A DNA stretch of 64,000 nucleotides from Luteibacter aegosomatissinici (GCF_023078495.1 NZ_CP095742.1:2914001-2978000); one strand, 5' to 3'. Shown: positions 54,131 to 64,000, numbered from the stretch's first letter. The notes: generated from the sequence alone by a model not told the origin. Numbers and translations: made by a program.

Positions 54131-54137
54131 GGGATGC

Positions 54138-55061
54138 TCAAAGCCGGCAGTAGCACGACGGGTTGGCAAGGTGCAGGTCACACATCTCGTTGTGATAACC
54201 GGCCAGCCACACGTACTTGGACTTTGCAGGCCCGGGCGCTGCCGCATGGGCGTCCTTGATGCGCTGACCATGACGGGTGAGCCAATCGAGCAACTTGGCG
54301 CGGTAACCCTCATCGAGCAATGCCTGGCGAGCCTTGCCAGACGGTGTTGCCTTGTAGAGCTCGAGCTCGGCGAGGGTCTCCAGGGCGTGGATGGACTCGA
54401 GGCAGATGCGGATGTAGTCGAGGTAATAAAACCGGGTCGGACCGCGCTTGTACGTGCCTTCATACAGGCGGAACGACGTGGCCACGGGGTCGATGTCGGT
54501 GGCATAAAAGCCCCGGTCGCGATGCGAACGGGCGTGCTTGTACAGGCGTTCGCCGATGGCCAGCACCGGCACGTCGGCCCGGGTCTCGAGCCCGTGCGCC
54601 TCGACCAGTGCGTCACTGATGAGGGTCGCCCCTTCCTCGAACCACCATCCGAGTTCAACCCCGCCCCGGATGAAGTCCCCGTTGAAGACGACACCCGCCC
54701 CCTGCGCCTCGGCAAACCCGACCAGCTCGCTGAAGACAGGGTCGAAGTCACCCTGGATTTCGATGGCACGCGAGCGGAGGGGGAAGTAGGCGATGACCGA
54801 ATCGGAAAAGGCGAGCACGCGCTTTTGGTACATCTCCTGGACCTCGAGCACGGTCTCGTCATCGGGGTTGAAATCGAACCGTTCGCGGACCCGATGGATT
54901 CGGTCGCGGCTTCGCTTGAGGTCATCGAAGGACGAGACATTGCGGACTTCCTCGGCAAAGCCGAGCAGGTCAACGAAAGCGCAAACACCAAAGGAGCTGT
55001 TGGCCGCAACGTCGCCGGTCTGTCCACTGCTGTCGGGAGAAGTCTGGTGCGGGAGGGTCAC
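54138..55061 (-). CDS. class III nucleotide cyclase-like protein (307 aa)
   Basis: The domain begins CAFVDLLGFAEEVRNVSSF. That Asp, and the next acidic site in RVLAFSDSVIAYFPL, correspond to the two metal Asp of class III cyclases. FIRGGVELGWWFEEGATLI and SDALVEAHGLETRADVPVL then match the RIGVHTG and G.alnraarlE parts of the fold. No membrane region. The substrate-defining residues are not clear, so ATP, CTP or UTP cyclase, or a non-catalytic relative, is possible. It may produce a cyclic mononucleotide signal, as Pycsar cyclases do. The start is GTG 55061, with a weak ribosome site. Confidence 0.65.
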   Translation of the reverse strand: MTLPHQTSPDSSGQTGDVAANSSFGVCAFVDLLGFAEEVRNVSSFDDLKRSRDRIHRVRERFDFNPDDETVLEVQEMYQKRVLAFSDSVIAYFPLRSRAIEIQGDFDPVFSELVGFAEAQGAGVVFNGDFIRGGVELGWWFEEGATLISDALVEAHGLETRADVPVLAIGERLYKHARSHRDRGFYATDIDPVATSFRLYEGTYKRGPTRFYYLDYIRICLESIHALETLAELELYKATPSGKARQALLDEGYRAKLLDWLTRHGQRIKDAHAAAPGPAKSKYVWLAGYHNEMCDLHLANPSCYCRL

Positions 55062-55156
55062 GTGCAGGGCGCCTTGTCGAGTAGGGAGGGACCCGGCGTT
55101 CTGGCCGGGATGCTGCTCCCGGGGCCCTGCCCGGCCGGGGAAGAAGAGGTGTTGTT

Positions 55157-55747
55157 TCAGACGGCCGGTGTGGCCGGTGCAGCGGTTGCCACCTTCGGGT
55201 CTTCCGTCGTTGCTTCATGGGCCGCATTCGTGGCCGGTATGCGGTAGGCAACGCTGCGCATGAGGATGTCGGCGAGCGTTCCGGCAGGGTCGACCGCACT
55301 GGCCGCCGTGGCCGTGCCGGTCTGGTCCGGTTGCGGCCCCATGAACGACCCGATGCTCCCCGAGGCCGTCGCCGTCGTGGTCCCGTTCGGGGACGCCTCC
55401 GTTGCCGCGTCGCCCGTGAGGTTGCCGTAGACATCGGCGAAGCTGCCCATGGTGTCGCCGGCTGCCTCCTTGATGGCGCTCATATAGCGGTTGGTGACCT
55501 TCTCCGAGAGCTTCGTCCGGGTATCCGGGTCGAGGTTTGCGATGTCACCGGCCTTGACGCCGAAGCCGTCGAGGAGGGTCTTCGAGGAGCCAGGTCCGGA
55601 GAGCGTGTCGATGTTGTCGAGCATCCGCTGAATCTGGCCGGTCAGCGTACCGTTGACGTTGGTGTCCTTGAGCCCCGGGAACTTCGATTTGACCGAGGCG
55701 TAATCGGGTTGCGAGGGGACAATGCTGCAAAGGGTCTGTGTGTACAT
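55157..55747 (-). CDS. hypothetical Ala/Thr-rich protein (196 aa)
   Basis: The ATG at 55747 has GGAAAG six bases upstream; the longer frame is rejected. Residues 10-120 are helical and regular (SQPDYASVKSKFPGLKDTNV, LTGQIQRMLDNIDTLSG, KLSEKVTNRYMSAIKEAAGD). The C-terminal 60 residues are Ala/Thr/Pro-rich and likely disordered. It lies between the lipoamide dehydrogenase gene and the cyclase-like gene on the same strand. No function known. Confidence 0.6.
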   Translation of the reverse strand: MYTQTLCSIVPSQPDYASVKSKFPGLKDTNVNGTLTGQIQRMLDNIDTLSGPGSSKTLLDGFGVKAGDIANLDPDTRTKLSEKVTNRYMSAIKEAAGDTMGSFADVYGNLTGDAATEASPNGTTTATASGSIGSFMGPQPDQTGTATAASAVDPAGTLADILMRSVAYRIPATNAAHEATTEDPKVATAAPATPAV

Positions 55748-55908
55748 GGTTGTCTTTCCGGATTGGCAGTCGGGCGGTGGAGGGGGAGCCCGAACCGAAG
55801 CATGCAATTTTTGAACCATCTCCACGTCACCGCGCCTTCCCGCTTTCCGCGCCGGAATGCCGACACCAGGCACGAACCGGTGCCGGCAAGTCGTCGCCGG
55901 TTGCTCCG

Positions 55909-57300
<1,392 letters not shown>

Positions 57301-57329
57301 GTTGTTTTCCCCTGGAACACGCTGGGCTG

Positions 57330-57364
57330 AAAAAACACAGGGCGGCGTGACGCGCCGCCCTGTG
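57330..57364 (-). terminator. intrinsic terminator of the catalase gene
   Basis: CACAGGGCGGCG (57336-57347) and CGCCGCCCTGTG (57353-57364) pair over 12 bases with a 5-base loop; on the minus strand six Ts follow. It lies seven bases after the catalase stop. The next gene starts only 30 bases further on, so some read-through is likely. Confidence 0.9.
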
Positions 57365-57371
57365 AACGACC

Positions 57372-58808
57372 TCAACCGAGTTTTGCGATGGCGTCGGCCA
57401 CACCCTGGCCGTAGGCGGGGTGGCACATCGTGCAGTTGTCGATGTGGCGCTGGACAACCTCTTGCGATGCGCCCTTGATGGAGCGGGCGGTGTTGTCAAA
57501 CAGCGCCTGGCGCTGGCCGGCGTCCATCAGTTCGAACAGCTTTCGCGGCTGCGAGAAATAATCGGTGTCTTCCCTGTGGTTCCAGCGCTTGGCCACGGCG
57601 TCGCCGAGGTCGAGCGGCGGCTCGGAGAAATCCGGCTGGGCGGCAAGCGCACCGTAGCTGTTGGGCTCGTAGTGGGTCGACCCACCGCCGTTGCCGTCAA
57701 CGCGCATGGCACCATCCCGGTGATAGGCATGGACCGGGCATTTGGCCGCATTGACCGGGACCTGGGCGTAGTTGACGCCGAGGCGGTAGCGCTGCGCGTC
57801 ACCGTAGGAAAAGAGCCGGCCCTGGAGCATCTTGTCGGGGGAAAAACCAATACCCGGGACGATGACGGCCGGGGAGAAGGCCACCTGCTCCATGTCCTGG
57901 AAGTAGTTCTCAGGATTCCGGTTGAGCTCCATGACACCGACTTCAATCAGGGGGTAGTCAGCGCGCGGCCAGACCTTGGTCAGGTCAAACGGGTTGTAGG
58001 TGGTCTTTGCAGCATCCGCTTCCGGCATCACCTGGACAAAGAGCGTCCACTTCGGGAAGTCCTTGCGCTCGATGGACTCATAGAGGTCCCTGTGGTGCGA
58101 TTCGCGGTCGACTGCAACGACGGCGCCCGCCTCGGCGTCCGTCAGGTTCTCGATGCCTTGTTGGGTCTTGAACGTGAACTTGACCCAGAAGCGCTCGTTG
58201 GCTGCATTGATGAAGCTGTAGGTGTGGGAGCCGAAGCCATGCATGTGGCGGTACGATTTCGGCACGCCGCGCTCGCTCATGACAATCGTGACCTGATGGA
58301 AGGCTTCCGGGAGCAACGTCCAGAAGTCCCAGTTGTTCTGCGCGCTTCGCATGCCGGTACGGGGGTCGCGCTTGACGGCGCGGTTGAGGTCCGGGAATTT
58401 CAGGGGGTCCCGGAGGAAGAACACCGGCGTGTTGTTGCCGACGAGGTCCCAATTGCCCTCTTCCGTGTAGAACTTCAGGGCAAAACCACGGATATCGCGC
58501 TCGGCATCCGCTGCGCCGCGCTCGCCGGCGACGGTCGAAAAGCGTGCGACCATCTCCGTCGTCTTGCCCACTTCCGAAAAAATCTTCGCGCGGGTGTACT
58601 TCGAGATGTCGTGGGTGACGGTAAATGTGCCAAAGGCACCCGAGCCCTTGGCATGCATGCGGCGCTCGGGGATGACTTCGCGGTCAAAATGCGCGAGCTT
58701 TTCGAGGAACCAGACGTCCTGGAGGAGCGCGGGGCCGCGCGGACCGGCGGTCATGGTGTTGTTGTCGTCGGCGACGGGGGCGCCGAACGCGGTGGTGAGC
58801 TTGCTCAT
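57372..58808 (-). CDS. katA: monofunctional heme catalase, small-subunit type (478 aa)
   Basis: His52 in [14 protein letters not shown] and Asn125 in [12 protein letters not shown] form the distal heme site. [20 protein letters not shown] and [13 protein letters not shown] are family signatures. The proximal heme Tyr lies in [14 protein letters not shown]. The length is that of clade 3 small-subunit catalases, without the C-terminal flavodoxin-like domain. It decomposes hydrogen peroxide in the cytosol. A terminator follows it, with the lipoamide dehydrogenase gene downstream. No OxyR gene is adjacent. Intact. Confidence 0.97.
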   Translation of the reverse strand: MSKLTTAFGAPVADDNNTMTAGPRGPALLQDVWFLEKLAHFDREVIPERRMHAKGSGAFGTFTVTHDISKYTRAKIFSEVGKTTEMVARFSTVAGERGAADAERDIRGFALKFYTEEGNWDLVGNNTPVFFLRDPLKFPDLNRAVKRDPRTGMRSAQNNWDFWTLLPEAFHQVTIVMSERGVPKSYRHMHGFGSHTYSFINAANERFWVKFTFKTQQGIENLTDAEAGAVVAVDRESHHRDLYESIERKDFPKWTLFVQVMPEADAAKTTYNPFDLTKVWPRADYPLIEVGVMELNRNPENYFQDMEQVAFSPAVIVPGIGFSPDKMLQGRLFSYGDAQRYRLGVNYAQVPVNAAKCPVHAYHRDGAMRVDGNGGGSTHYEPNSYGALAAQPDFSEPPLDLGDAVAKRWNHREDTDYFSQPRKLFELMDAGQRQALFDNTARSIKGASQEVVQRHIDNCTMCHPAYGQGVADAIAKLG

Positions 58809-58969
58809 GGAACTGCCTTTGACCAGGTCATGGGTGGTTGGCCCGGCGTGCTGCAGGCAACGGCCCGAGTGCCGGAACGGGAAGGTTCGCGCGGCACGAT
58901 AGGCCGTCCAAATGGTCGGCGATTGGAAAAAACGTGGAGCCGACTGCTCCGGGGCCGTTCGTGGTGACC

Positions 58970-59887
58970 TCAGTCGAAGGACACGCCCGGTGCCCCAATC
59001 AGAGACAGCCGTTCCATGCGCTCCTTCCGCGCCGGCCCGTCGAGCTCCTCCCAGAGTGTCTCGACCTGCTCGGCCACGTCGGACTGGACCTCCCCCCGGA
59101 GGACCGAGAGGAAATCAGGCAGGTGGGCGATGTCGAGGTCGAGCGGCTTGATGGATTTGAGGAACCTCTTGTAGCCGTTCCGCCGCCTCGTGTTGAGGAG
59201 GAAGAGGAAGACCTCCTTCCAGACGAGGTCGTCGGAGGCAAATGAGAAATCTTCCTCAAGGAGGAGCTTTGAGGCCTTCCCGCCGTTTCGCAGCTCGTGG
59301 GTGTAGAGCCCCTTGGCCTGGGCGGCCTTCCGGATGATGTCGTAGAGCTGGATGGCGATGTGGCGCAAGACCTTGCCAAGGAAGGCACGGATGCGGGGCG
59401 AGTTTCCCGGATAGACGAAGAATCCATCGTCCGTCACATCGATGCGCAGGTGCTTGCCGAGGAAGGCGAGGAATGCCGCCTTGTCCTTGGCAGCATCAGA
59501 CACACTCGAGAGATTGAACCGGTCGTAGCGATGCGATTTGTAAAAGGTCGCAAGCAGGGCGATGAACTCGTTGTGGCAAGGCGAGAGGTTGACGGTTACC
59601 CGCTTCCTCACCCTGCGCATCAGTTCGCCGTGGTTGTGTGTCCGCAGGTCATCTTCGAACGCCGTGATGTCGGTTTCGTCCGTGAACTCCAGGAGGACGA
59701 CGGCCACCTTCAGCAAGCGCTCAAGACCCACCGCGAGGTTGTAGAGCACAGGGAAGACGTCCGACTCTTCCCGGAAGTCATGCAGGTCGCGAAGGTTCCG
59801 CAAGCCGTCGTACATGAAGCCGCAGGCGACATCGAGTTCGGTGCCAAGCTGGAAGTTCTGCCAGTACTGCGTCCGGGTCATGTCCAT
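58970..59887 (-). CDS. hypothetical protein (305 aa)
   Basis: The ATG at 59887 ([20 protein letters not shown]) has GGTGGAG upstream; the longer frame is rejected. The protein is helical and charged, with [60 protein letters not shown] and [19 protein letters not shown]. The helix containing [15 protein letters not shown] is reminiscent of HEPN-like folds, but no catalytic RxxxxH is seen. It is divergent from the methyltransferase-like gene, so a control link is possible. Unrecognised. Confidence 0.7.
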   Translation of the reverse strand: MDMTRTQYWQNFQLGTELDVACGFMYDGLRNLRDLHDFREESDVFPVLYNLAVGLERLLKVAVVLLEFTDETDITAFEDDLRTHNHGELMRRVRKRVTVNLSPCHNEFIALLATFYKSHRYDRFNLSSVSDAAKDKAAFLAFLGKHLRIDVTDDGFFVYPGNSPRIRAFLGKVLRHIAIQLYDIIRKAAQAKGLYTHELRNGGKASKLLLEEDFSFASDDLVWKEVFLFLLNTRRRNGYKRFLKSIKPLDLDIAHLPDFLSVLRGEVQSDVAEQVETLWEELDGPARKERMERLSLIGAPGVSFD

Positions 59888-60146
59888 GCGCGTCTCCACC
59901 GGACCTGCCTGGCCCGCCTGCAACCATTATCCACCACGCGGCGTGCTGCGCAGGTCTGCGTTTGGCCCCAGCGACGCAGCACCACTCGTTGCATGATTGC
60001 GATTTTTTTTGCCTGCTTCCAACCTCATTGCCCGCCAAGACCAAGAAATGCCGAAAACGTGCATGCCGCCAATTGCCGCATCCGGATGACTTCCCGATGA
60101 TAGTGTGGCCATGCGCCCGCATGGCTTCACGGACAACAGGGAAGAG

Positions 60147-61019
60147 ATGAACAGCACGACCGCGACGACCATGTTCTAGCTCGTCTACAACACGCTCAAA
60201 GACCTTGAACACGAGGTCAGAAAACAGTTCGGTACGAATACGGATGCCGTCCTGAAAAAGGAGATGGATACGCTCAGCGCCAATTACCGGCGGCTCGAAG
60301 ACGCAACCGCGACACCCATCAATTACGCCCCTGCGGCCACGCGGTTTGCCTACGTCTACTCGTACGTTGCGGCACACGCCGATTATGTCCGACAGGTCCT
60401 CGAGATGGCCGACGAGCACATTGACGATCTGCTTCTCCGTCAGCAGTATCCCCTCGTTTCGTGCATCGGCGGTGGCCCGGGCAGCGAAATGCTCGGCACG
60501 CTGCAGTACGTTCTCAACCACCACAACCGCCAGACCCAGTCGCTCATGTTTTACCTGTGCGACAAGGAGGGTGCGTGGGCGGACGCATGGAGTGAAATCG
60601 GACGCCATCTGGGCACGCTCATCAATGTGACGAGCACCGTGCAGCCGATTGATGTGCTCTTGCCCCACACCTATCGGGACCAGCGAAAATTCCTCAAAGC
60701 CGACCTTTTTGTCAGCTCCTACTTCTTTTCCGAAGTCGCAAGGTTCGGCGCGCAAACCGACGCTTTCTGGGACGATATCGGCCAGAACGCAAAGGCAGGT
60801 GCAAAGTTCGTGGTTCTGGACAACGATTCCCCCGGCTTTGTTGCCTTCATTCGGGCAGCGATGCAGCGGGCCGGCTTCCGCAAGCTCGAGGAAAAGGGTG
60901 TGTCGATGTGGCCCCGCTCTTCTGAGCAGATGTCTGACTTGAAGGAATATCTGGACCGTTTCGGGCGCTCGCCCCGGCTGAAAGCGAAGCTTTGGTATGG
61001 CGTGTTTGAAAAGGTATAG
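60147..61019 (+). pseudogene. SAM-methyltransferase-like gene with in-frame amber codon (about 290 aa)
   Basis: ATG 60147 with a GGGAAGAG site starts MNSTTATTMF, then TAG at 60177-60179, then LVYNTLKDLEHEVRKQFG, all in one frame. The frame continues to 61019. The main part has a SAM-binding motif I (YPLVSCIGGGPGSEMLGTLQ), an acidic FYLCDKEGAWADAWSEIG, FLKADLFVSSYFFSEVARFG and KFVVLDNDSPGFVAF. Substrate unknown. A G-to-T change of a Glu codon is the simplest source of the stop. The in-frame ATG at 60264 has AAGGAG touching it, too close to work well. The stop is two bases before the AlkB start. Confidence 0.7.
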
Positions 61020-61021
61020 CA

Positions 61022-61705
61022 ATGCCTGACCTGTTCGACCTTTCAGGGGACCGGGTACCGCTGGCGGACGCGGACGTCCGCCTGTTTCCGGATGCCCTCG
61101 GTCCCGATGAGGCCGATTTTGCCTTCCGCAGGCTTCTCTCGCACACCCCTTGGGAGAGCCGTGAGGTGGTCATCTGGGGCAAGAAGCGCATGCAGCCGAG
61201 GCAGATTGCCTGGTATGGCGACGACGGCGCTGCGTACCGCTATTCGGGCGCAACGTTCGCCCCCCTGCCCTGGACCGGCCTCCTTCAACGGTTGCGCAGA
61301 CGGATGGAAGTCCTCTCGGGCGCGAGGTTCAACAGCGTGCTGTTGAACCTCTACCGCGATGGAAATGACTCAATGGGCTGGCACAGCGACAACGAGCCCG
61401 AACTCGGCCCGGAGCCGGTCATTGCGTCACTGACGCTCGGCGCGTCACGGGCATTTCTGTTCCGCCGGCGAAGTGAACAGAACGGCACCCCGGTCAAGGT
61501 CATGCTCGCCCACGGAACCATGCTCCTGATGGCCGGTCAAACGCAGGCGAACTGGCAGCATGCCATCAACAAGGAAGCGGGGGTAACCGGTCCGCGCATC
61601 AGCCTGACGTTCCGGGCGGTACGCACCCGCAGCGGCAGCAGCGAGGACCGTTCTAAAGGCGCCGGCCCGGCGACGCCGGGCCCCGTGAATCCGAAGCGGC
61701 GGTGA
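61022..61705 (+). CDS. AlkB-type alpha-ketoglutarate-dependent dioxygenase (227 aa)
   Basis: The Fe(II) ligands are His121 and Asp123 in WHSDNEPELG and His180 in NWQHAINKE. The 2-oxoglutarate-binding Arg residues are Arg192 and Arg198 in PRISLTFRAVRTR. RFNSVLLNLYRDGNDSMG also matches the AlkB fold, and the length is normal. It repairs alkylated DNA or RNA bases by oxidative demethylation. The gene starts two bases after the methyltransferase-like stop, so they share an mRNA. The C-terminal 20 residues overlap the convergent gene by 53 bases and are Gly/Pro-rich. Confidence 0.92.
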   Translation: MPDLFDLSGDRVPLADADVRLFPDALGPDEADFAFRRLLSHTPWESREVVIWGKKRMQPRQIAWYGDDGAAYRYSGATFAPLPWTGLLQRLRRRMEVLSGARFNSVLLNLYRDGNDSMGWHSDNEPELGPEPVIASLTLGASRAFLFRRRSEQNGTPVKVMLAHGTMLLMAGQTQANWQHAINKEAGVTGPRISLTFRAVRTRSGSSEDRSKGAGPATPGPVNPKRR

Positions 61706-62171
61706 GCCTGTCGTGCAGCTGCCTGATGAGGGCAAGCTGTACCGAAGTGCGGAGGTCATGCTCGTCCGGTCGGCGCACGGCACCGAGCGACTTCACTTCT
61801 TGCCGCCACCAGGGGCCGGGGGCGCGAAAGCCTGGCAACGCTGCCCGCAGGGCGCTTTCGACCTGCGCCGGGGGCGTTGCAACCACGCCGGATGCCCACT
61901 CCTCAATGCGCGCCGCCATGCCGGCTTCGTCCCTTGCGTGGAGTGCGAGGACAACGGCCGTGGACTGTTCGGCGACGAGGTGCGCGCGATAGCACATCAT
62001 CCAGAACTCCCAGACCTCGTCGACCGTCGACGCCGAGATGCGGTAACCGCCCTCCGCCGGCTCAATCGTCCAAAGGCCCCATGCCTCCTGCTCGACTTGC
62101 GGCGTCGGTGTCACGCACCAGCGCCCGAGCAGGAGCTCTTCCGTGGCCTCTTCGATGGTTCCGTACCCCAT
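61653..62171 (-). CDS. hypothetical protein, paralogue of 62239-62742 (172 aa)
   Basis: It starts at ATG 62171 with GAGGGG 9-10 bases upstream. Conserved features are GRWCVTPTPQVEQEAWGLW, then DEVWEFWMMCYRAHLVAEQS and MAARIEEWASGVVATPPAQV. The neighbour at 62239 has the same order (GWVLQRTRVNP, DEVDRFWRSCFHAHIAMVV, VKGWLEGAGTRLPQALREPV), so the two arose by duplication. No function known. The C-terminal 18 residues (SDSRGPASPGRRL) overlap the AlkB gene. The promoter at 62195-62222 drives it. Confidence 0.7.
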   Translation of the reverse strand: MGYGTIEEATEELLLGRWCVTPTPQVEQEAWGLWTIEPAEGGYRISASTVDEVWEFWMMCYRAHLVAEQSTAVVLALHARDEAGMAARIEEWASGVVATPPAQVESALRAALPGFRAPGPWWRQEVKSLGAVRRPDEHDLRTSVQLALIRQLHDRLTAASDSRGPASPGRRL

Positions 62172-62194
62172 GGGCCAATCCCCTCAAAAATACA

Positions 62195-62222
62195 CATCTA
62201 CCCTGGGATTGATTCCTGTCAA
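62195..62222 (-). promoter_or_regulatory. promoter TTGACA-N16-TAGATG
   Basis: TTGACA (62217-62222) and TAGATG (62195-62200) are 16 bases apart on the minus strand. It shares CAGGGTAGAT and spacing with the promoter at 13670-13697. Confidence 0.65.
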
Positions 62223-62238
62223 GAGCAGAGCGCACCGT

Positions 62239-62742
62239 TCAGAGGCGGCGCACCGTGCGTCGACAAGCTGCGTGGTCGACGAGACTGTCAAGATGCGCCC
62301 GCTCCCGGCGGGCGACGGCATCCCGCACATGACGGCGCAACTCGTGGCCACCTGGCGGGAGGAGATGTCCGAGGCGCACGGCCCTCGTCCGCCACCGGAC
62401 GGGGACGGGCGGGACGGGAATGGTCCGTACGGGTTCGCGAAGGGCCTGCGGCAGTCGTGTCCCTGCCCCCTCGAGCCATCCCTTGACGGCATCTCCGAGC
62501 ACACCGTCGTCAAGCCAGCCGGCCACGACCTCGCCTCGCACAACCATCGCGATGTGCGCATGGAAGCAACTGCGCCAGAAGCGGTCGACTTCGTCCAACA
62601 GGTCAAAGCGGAATGCCTCACCGGTTCCCTCGTGACGGACAAGCCACCGGTGCCATTCGCTGTCCGGATTGACACGGGTTCGCTGCAATACCCATCCGCA
62701 GTGCCCAAGATTTTGCGAGAGCGTCTTTTCGGTCGGTGCCAC
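62239..62742 (-). CDS. hypothetical protein, paralogue of 61653-62171 (167 aa)
   Basis: The GTG at 62742 follows AGGAG by about eight bases, so the longer frame is rejected. It shows the same core as its neighbour: LGHCGWVLQRTRVNPDSEWH, then DLLDEVDRFWRSCFHAHIAM and GWLDDGVLGDAVKGWLEG. The C-terminal third is Arg-rich (VPVRWRTRAVRLGHLLPPGG) and lacks the neighbour's segment. Unknown function. It precedes the other copy on the same strand by 67 bases. Confidence 0.7.
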   Translation of the reverse strand: MAPTEKTLSQNLGHCGWVLQRTRVNPDSEWHRWLVRHEGTGEAFRFDLLDEVDRFWRSCFHAHIAMVVRGEVVAGWLDDGVLGDAVKGWLEGAGTRLPQALREPVRTIPVPPVPVRWRTRAVRLGHLLPPGGHELRRHVRDAVARRERAHLDSLVDHAACRRTVRRL

Positions 62743-62930
62743 GGTCGTCTCCTGTGAAAGACCCGTTCTATCCGATGCAGATTTCTCGTCAAGGCATTGG
62801 CGGCAACGGCGAGGCCGGCAATTTGCCGCACAAGAGAAAAATGTCACATGCTTTTTTTTCTGAAGTCTTGCTAAAGTCGCCGGGCCTGCTGCCGAAAGCC
62901 TATCTGGGCAGCCCATCCAGGATTCCGGAC

Positions 62931-63239
62931 ATGACCATCAACACGTCAAACATCACTGCTGGCACCTCCCTTTCCGTGAGCGTTTCCGGCACGGCTTACC
63001 TCCAGCGCTCGGCCCAGGCCGGGGTACTCCCAGGTGTGCTCCCACGGCAAAGCGACGAGGTTGTCGACCAGGACGGCAAGGAGACCCCGAGCCAGGCGTT
63101 GGCCCGGGTTCCCCAGTCGACCCGGGACGCCATTGAGGAGGCGTTGAAGAAGGTTGACCCGAACGCGTCGCTCGATACCTACGAGGACGGGACATCGTAT
63201 TCGGGCAATGCAGGTTTGATTCTGCACCTGATTGCCTGA
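62931..63239 (+). CDS. small hypothetical protein (102 aa)
   Basis: The ATG at 62931 has AGGA 10 bases upstream. The sequence opens MTINTSNITAGTSLSVSVSG, then GTAYLQRSAQAGVLPGVLPR, then a helix (STRDAIEEALKKVDPNASLD) and ends GNAGLILHLIA. It is Ser/Thr-rich at the start without a signal peptide. An outer or secreted small protein is conceivable. Unrecognised. Confidence 0.6.
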   Translation: MTINTSNITAGTSLSVSVSGTAYLQRSAQAGVLPGVLPRQSDEVVDQDGKETPSQALARVPQSTRDAIEEALKKVDPNASLDTYEDGTSYSGNAGLILHLIA

Positions 63240-63322
63240 TTCCAGACAAACACGCCGCGAAGCAAGGTTACAGAGCGGCTGCTGGCCGGTTTGCGCATGC
63301 AGCCAACCGGAGACGAGGTGAC

Positions 63323-63730
63323 ATGGGCCCATCCGTGATGTTGCTTACCCGCGTTCATGACGGTGTCCCGACGGACCCGGATTATGAGATTGCCGAAGTC
63401 GCCTTCCTTGTCGTCGCCGGAACACCGGGCAAGGCGCTCCGTTGGCGCGAAAGCCGCGCTCGCGAATATGTCATTCGAGCGAAAGGTGGCAGCAAGCAGT
63501 GCCTGTCGATGCCAAGCAAGAGCCTCGCCGCAGCGCGAAGCCGCATCCGCAGAATGCGACGATCCATCGATGCCCGGCGTGGCGCATTCTTCCTTCGCAA
63601 ACCCTCGCTGATTGAGGTGTTCGCGTATCTCGACGTCCGGGAGGCCACCCCGGTCGAAGAGCGCCTCATCAAGACGATGCTCGACGCCCAAACATTCCGC
63701 CACGACCCGTCACGGCCAAAGCCTCCCTAG
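63323..63730 (+). CDS. small hypothetical protein (135 aa)
   Basis: The ATG at 63323 has GAGG six bases upstream. It opens MGPSVMLLTRVHDGVPTDPD, has a strand-rich first part (YEIAEVAFLVVAGTPGKALR), then a very basic middle (ARSRIRRMRRSIDARRGAFF) and a last helix (TPVEERLIKTMLDAQTFRHD). The basic part suggests nucleic-acid contact. No family recognised. It ends against a minus-strand frame. Confidence 0.65.
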   Translation: MGPSVMLLTRVHDGVPTDPDYEIAEVAFLVVAGTPGKALRWRESRAREYVIRAKGGSKQCLSMPSKSLAAARSRIRRMRRSIDARRGAFFLRKPSLIEVFAYLDVREATPVEERLIKTMLDAQTFRHDPSRPKPP

Positions 63731-63918
63731 AGGCGCTGGCGCCGACTGCTCCCGTCTGCTCCCTCCAAACGGTCAAGGAGACGATGTTCTTCTTCAAGGA
63801 GAACCCGCAGCGCAGCCTCCCGGACCGGATAAGGACTTTCCCGCGTTTCACGAGCGTGGATATGGGACAAGCAAGCGCCATGCCGCCATCGTGCAGGCGA
63901 CCACTCCTCCGGTGACAT
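63727..63918 (-). CDS. possible ribbon-helix-helix-like small protein (63 aa)
   Basis: The tail YPVREAALRVLLEEEHRLLD followed by RLEGADGSSRRQRL is like the second helix and tail of ParD/CopG-type antitoxins (SEVVREALRLLEERE). The N-terminal strand is not typical, so the match is weak. I use the ATG at 63918. A toxin partner would lie to the left on this strand, where the convergent gene occupies the space. Reported as tentative. Confidence 0.35.
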   Translation of the reverse strand: MSPEEWSPARWRHGACLSHIHARETRESPYPVREAALRVLLEEEHRLLDRLEGADGSSRRQRL

Positions 63919-64000
63919 CACCCTGCCGCTAAAAGTGTTCCTGCACGCGCCCGGCCCCTGCATGAGCAAGACATCCGGAACGAGTGCTGCCTTTTTTTCA

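Noticed and set aside
57420-58967. 515-aa plus-strand frame
   Set aside because: It is the reverse frame of the catalase, whose catalytic motifs settle the strand.
59778-61022. 414-aa minus-strand frame
   Set aside because: It is opposite the methyltransferase-like gene, which has motif I and is coupled to AlkB.

Overview
The window is high-GC accessory DNA. Its GC-rich codon use, strong AGGAG-type ribosome sites and gene content (secreted RHS/fibronectin proteins, lipoprotein, small heme catalase, MobA/MobL-type relaxase) fit a proteobacterium, perhaps Xanthomonadales or a relative. That placement is an impression, not an alignment. I see no rRNA, tRNA, CRISPR array, replication gene or type IV secretion gene. 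Two site-specific recombinases, a relaxase with a degenerate partner, a toxin-antitoxin pair, XRE regulators, many orphan genes and many broken genes suggest a plasmid or an integrated mobile element.

Layout. 0-9 kb: sparse and decayed, with two secreted proteins (1.8-3.4 kb), a shattered isochorismatase-family remnant next to an intact SDR (4.0-5.5 kb), an exported FxLYD-like protein, and a small paralogous family with one broken copy (7.4-8.9 kb). 9.3-12.5 kb: a tight two-gene operon of a QGD/CDI-motif protein and a UvrD-type helicase. 12.5-19.4 kb: several frameshifted genes, a membrane protein, a DUF3606/HARE-like regulator with a predicted leaderless promoter, two small genes each followed by a strong hairpin, and an ankyrin-repeat pseudogene. 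19.4-28.7 kb: an island of orphan genes, including a nucleoid-associated (NA37-like) protein coupled to a membrane protein, a DUF4238 protein and a HigB-HigA pair with a clear promoter and operator. 28.9-30.6 kb: a tyrosine recombinase ending at an intrinsic terminator. 30.7-37.8 kb: a split RHS locus on the minus strand. 38-40.5 kb: two XRE regulators and two exported or membrane proteins. 40.7-43.8 kb: the relaxase and its catalytically dead-looking paralogue. 44.2-48.9 kb: a serine recombinase with two downstream partner genes. 49-55.7 kb: orphan genes, a secreted GH99/71-like glycosidase with a lectin tail, and a class III cyclase-like gene coupled to a small partner. 55.9-58.8 kb: dihydrolipoyl dehydrogenase and catalase. 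58.9-64 kb: an orphan gene, a methyltransferase-like gene with an in-frame amber codon coupled to an AlkB-type demethylase, two paralogous DUF genes and small ORFs.

How it fits together. The relaxase, recombinases and toxin-antitoxin pair would serve mobility and maintenance. Catalase, AlkB and lipoamide dehydrogenase are stress or metabolic cargo. The helicase operon, the NA37/membrane operon, the cyclase pair and the recombinase cluster are the best candidates for undescribed defence or mobile-element systems; none has a function provable from sequence alone. An unusual number of otherwise coding-like genes are broken by single-base shifts, often in G/C runs, so either the region is decaying or the assembly has indel errors. 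That should be settled before trusting the pseudogene calls.
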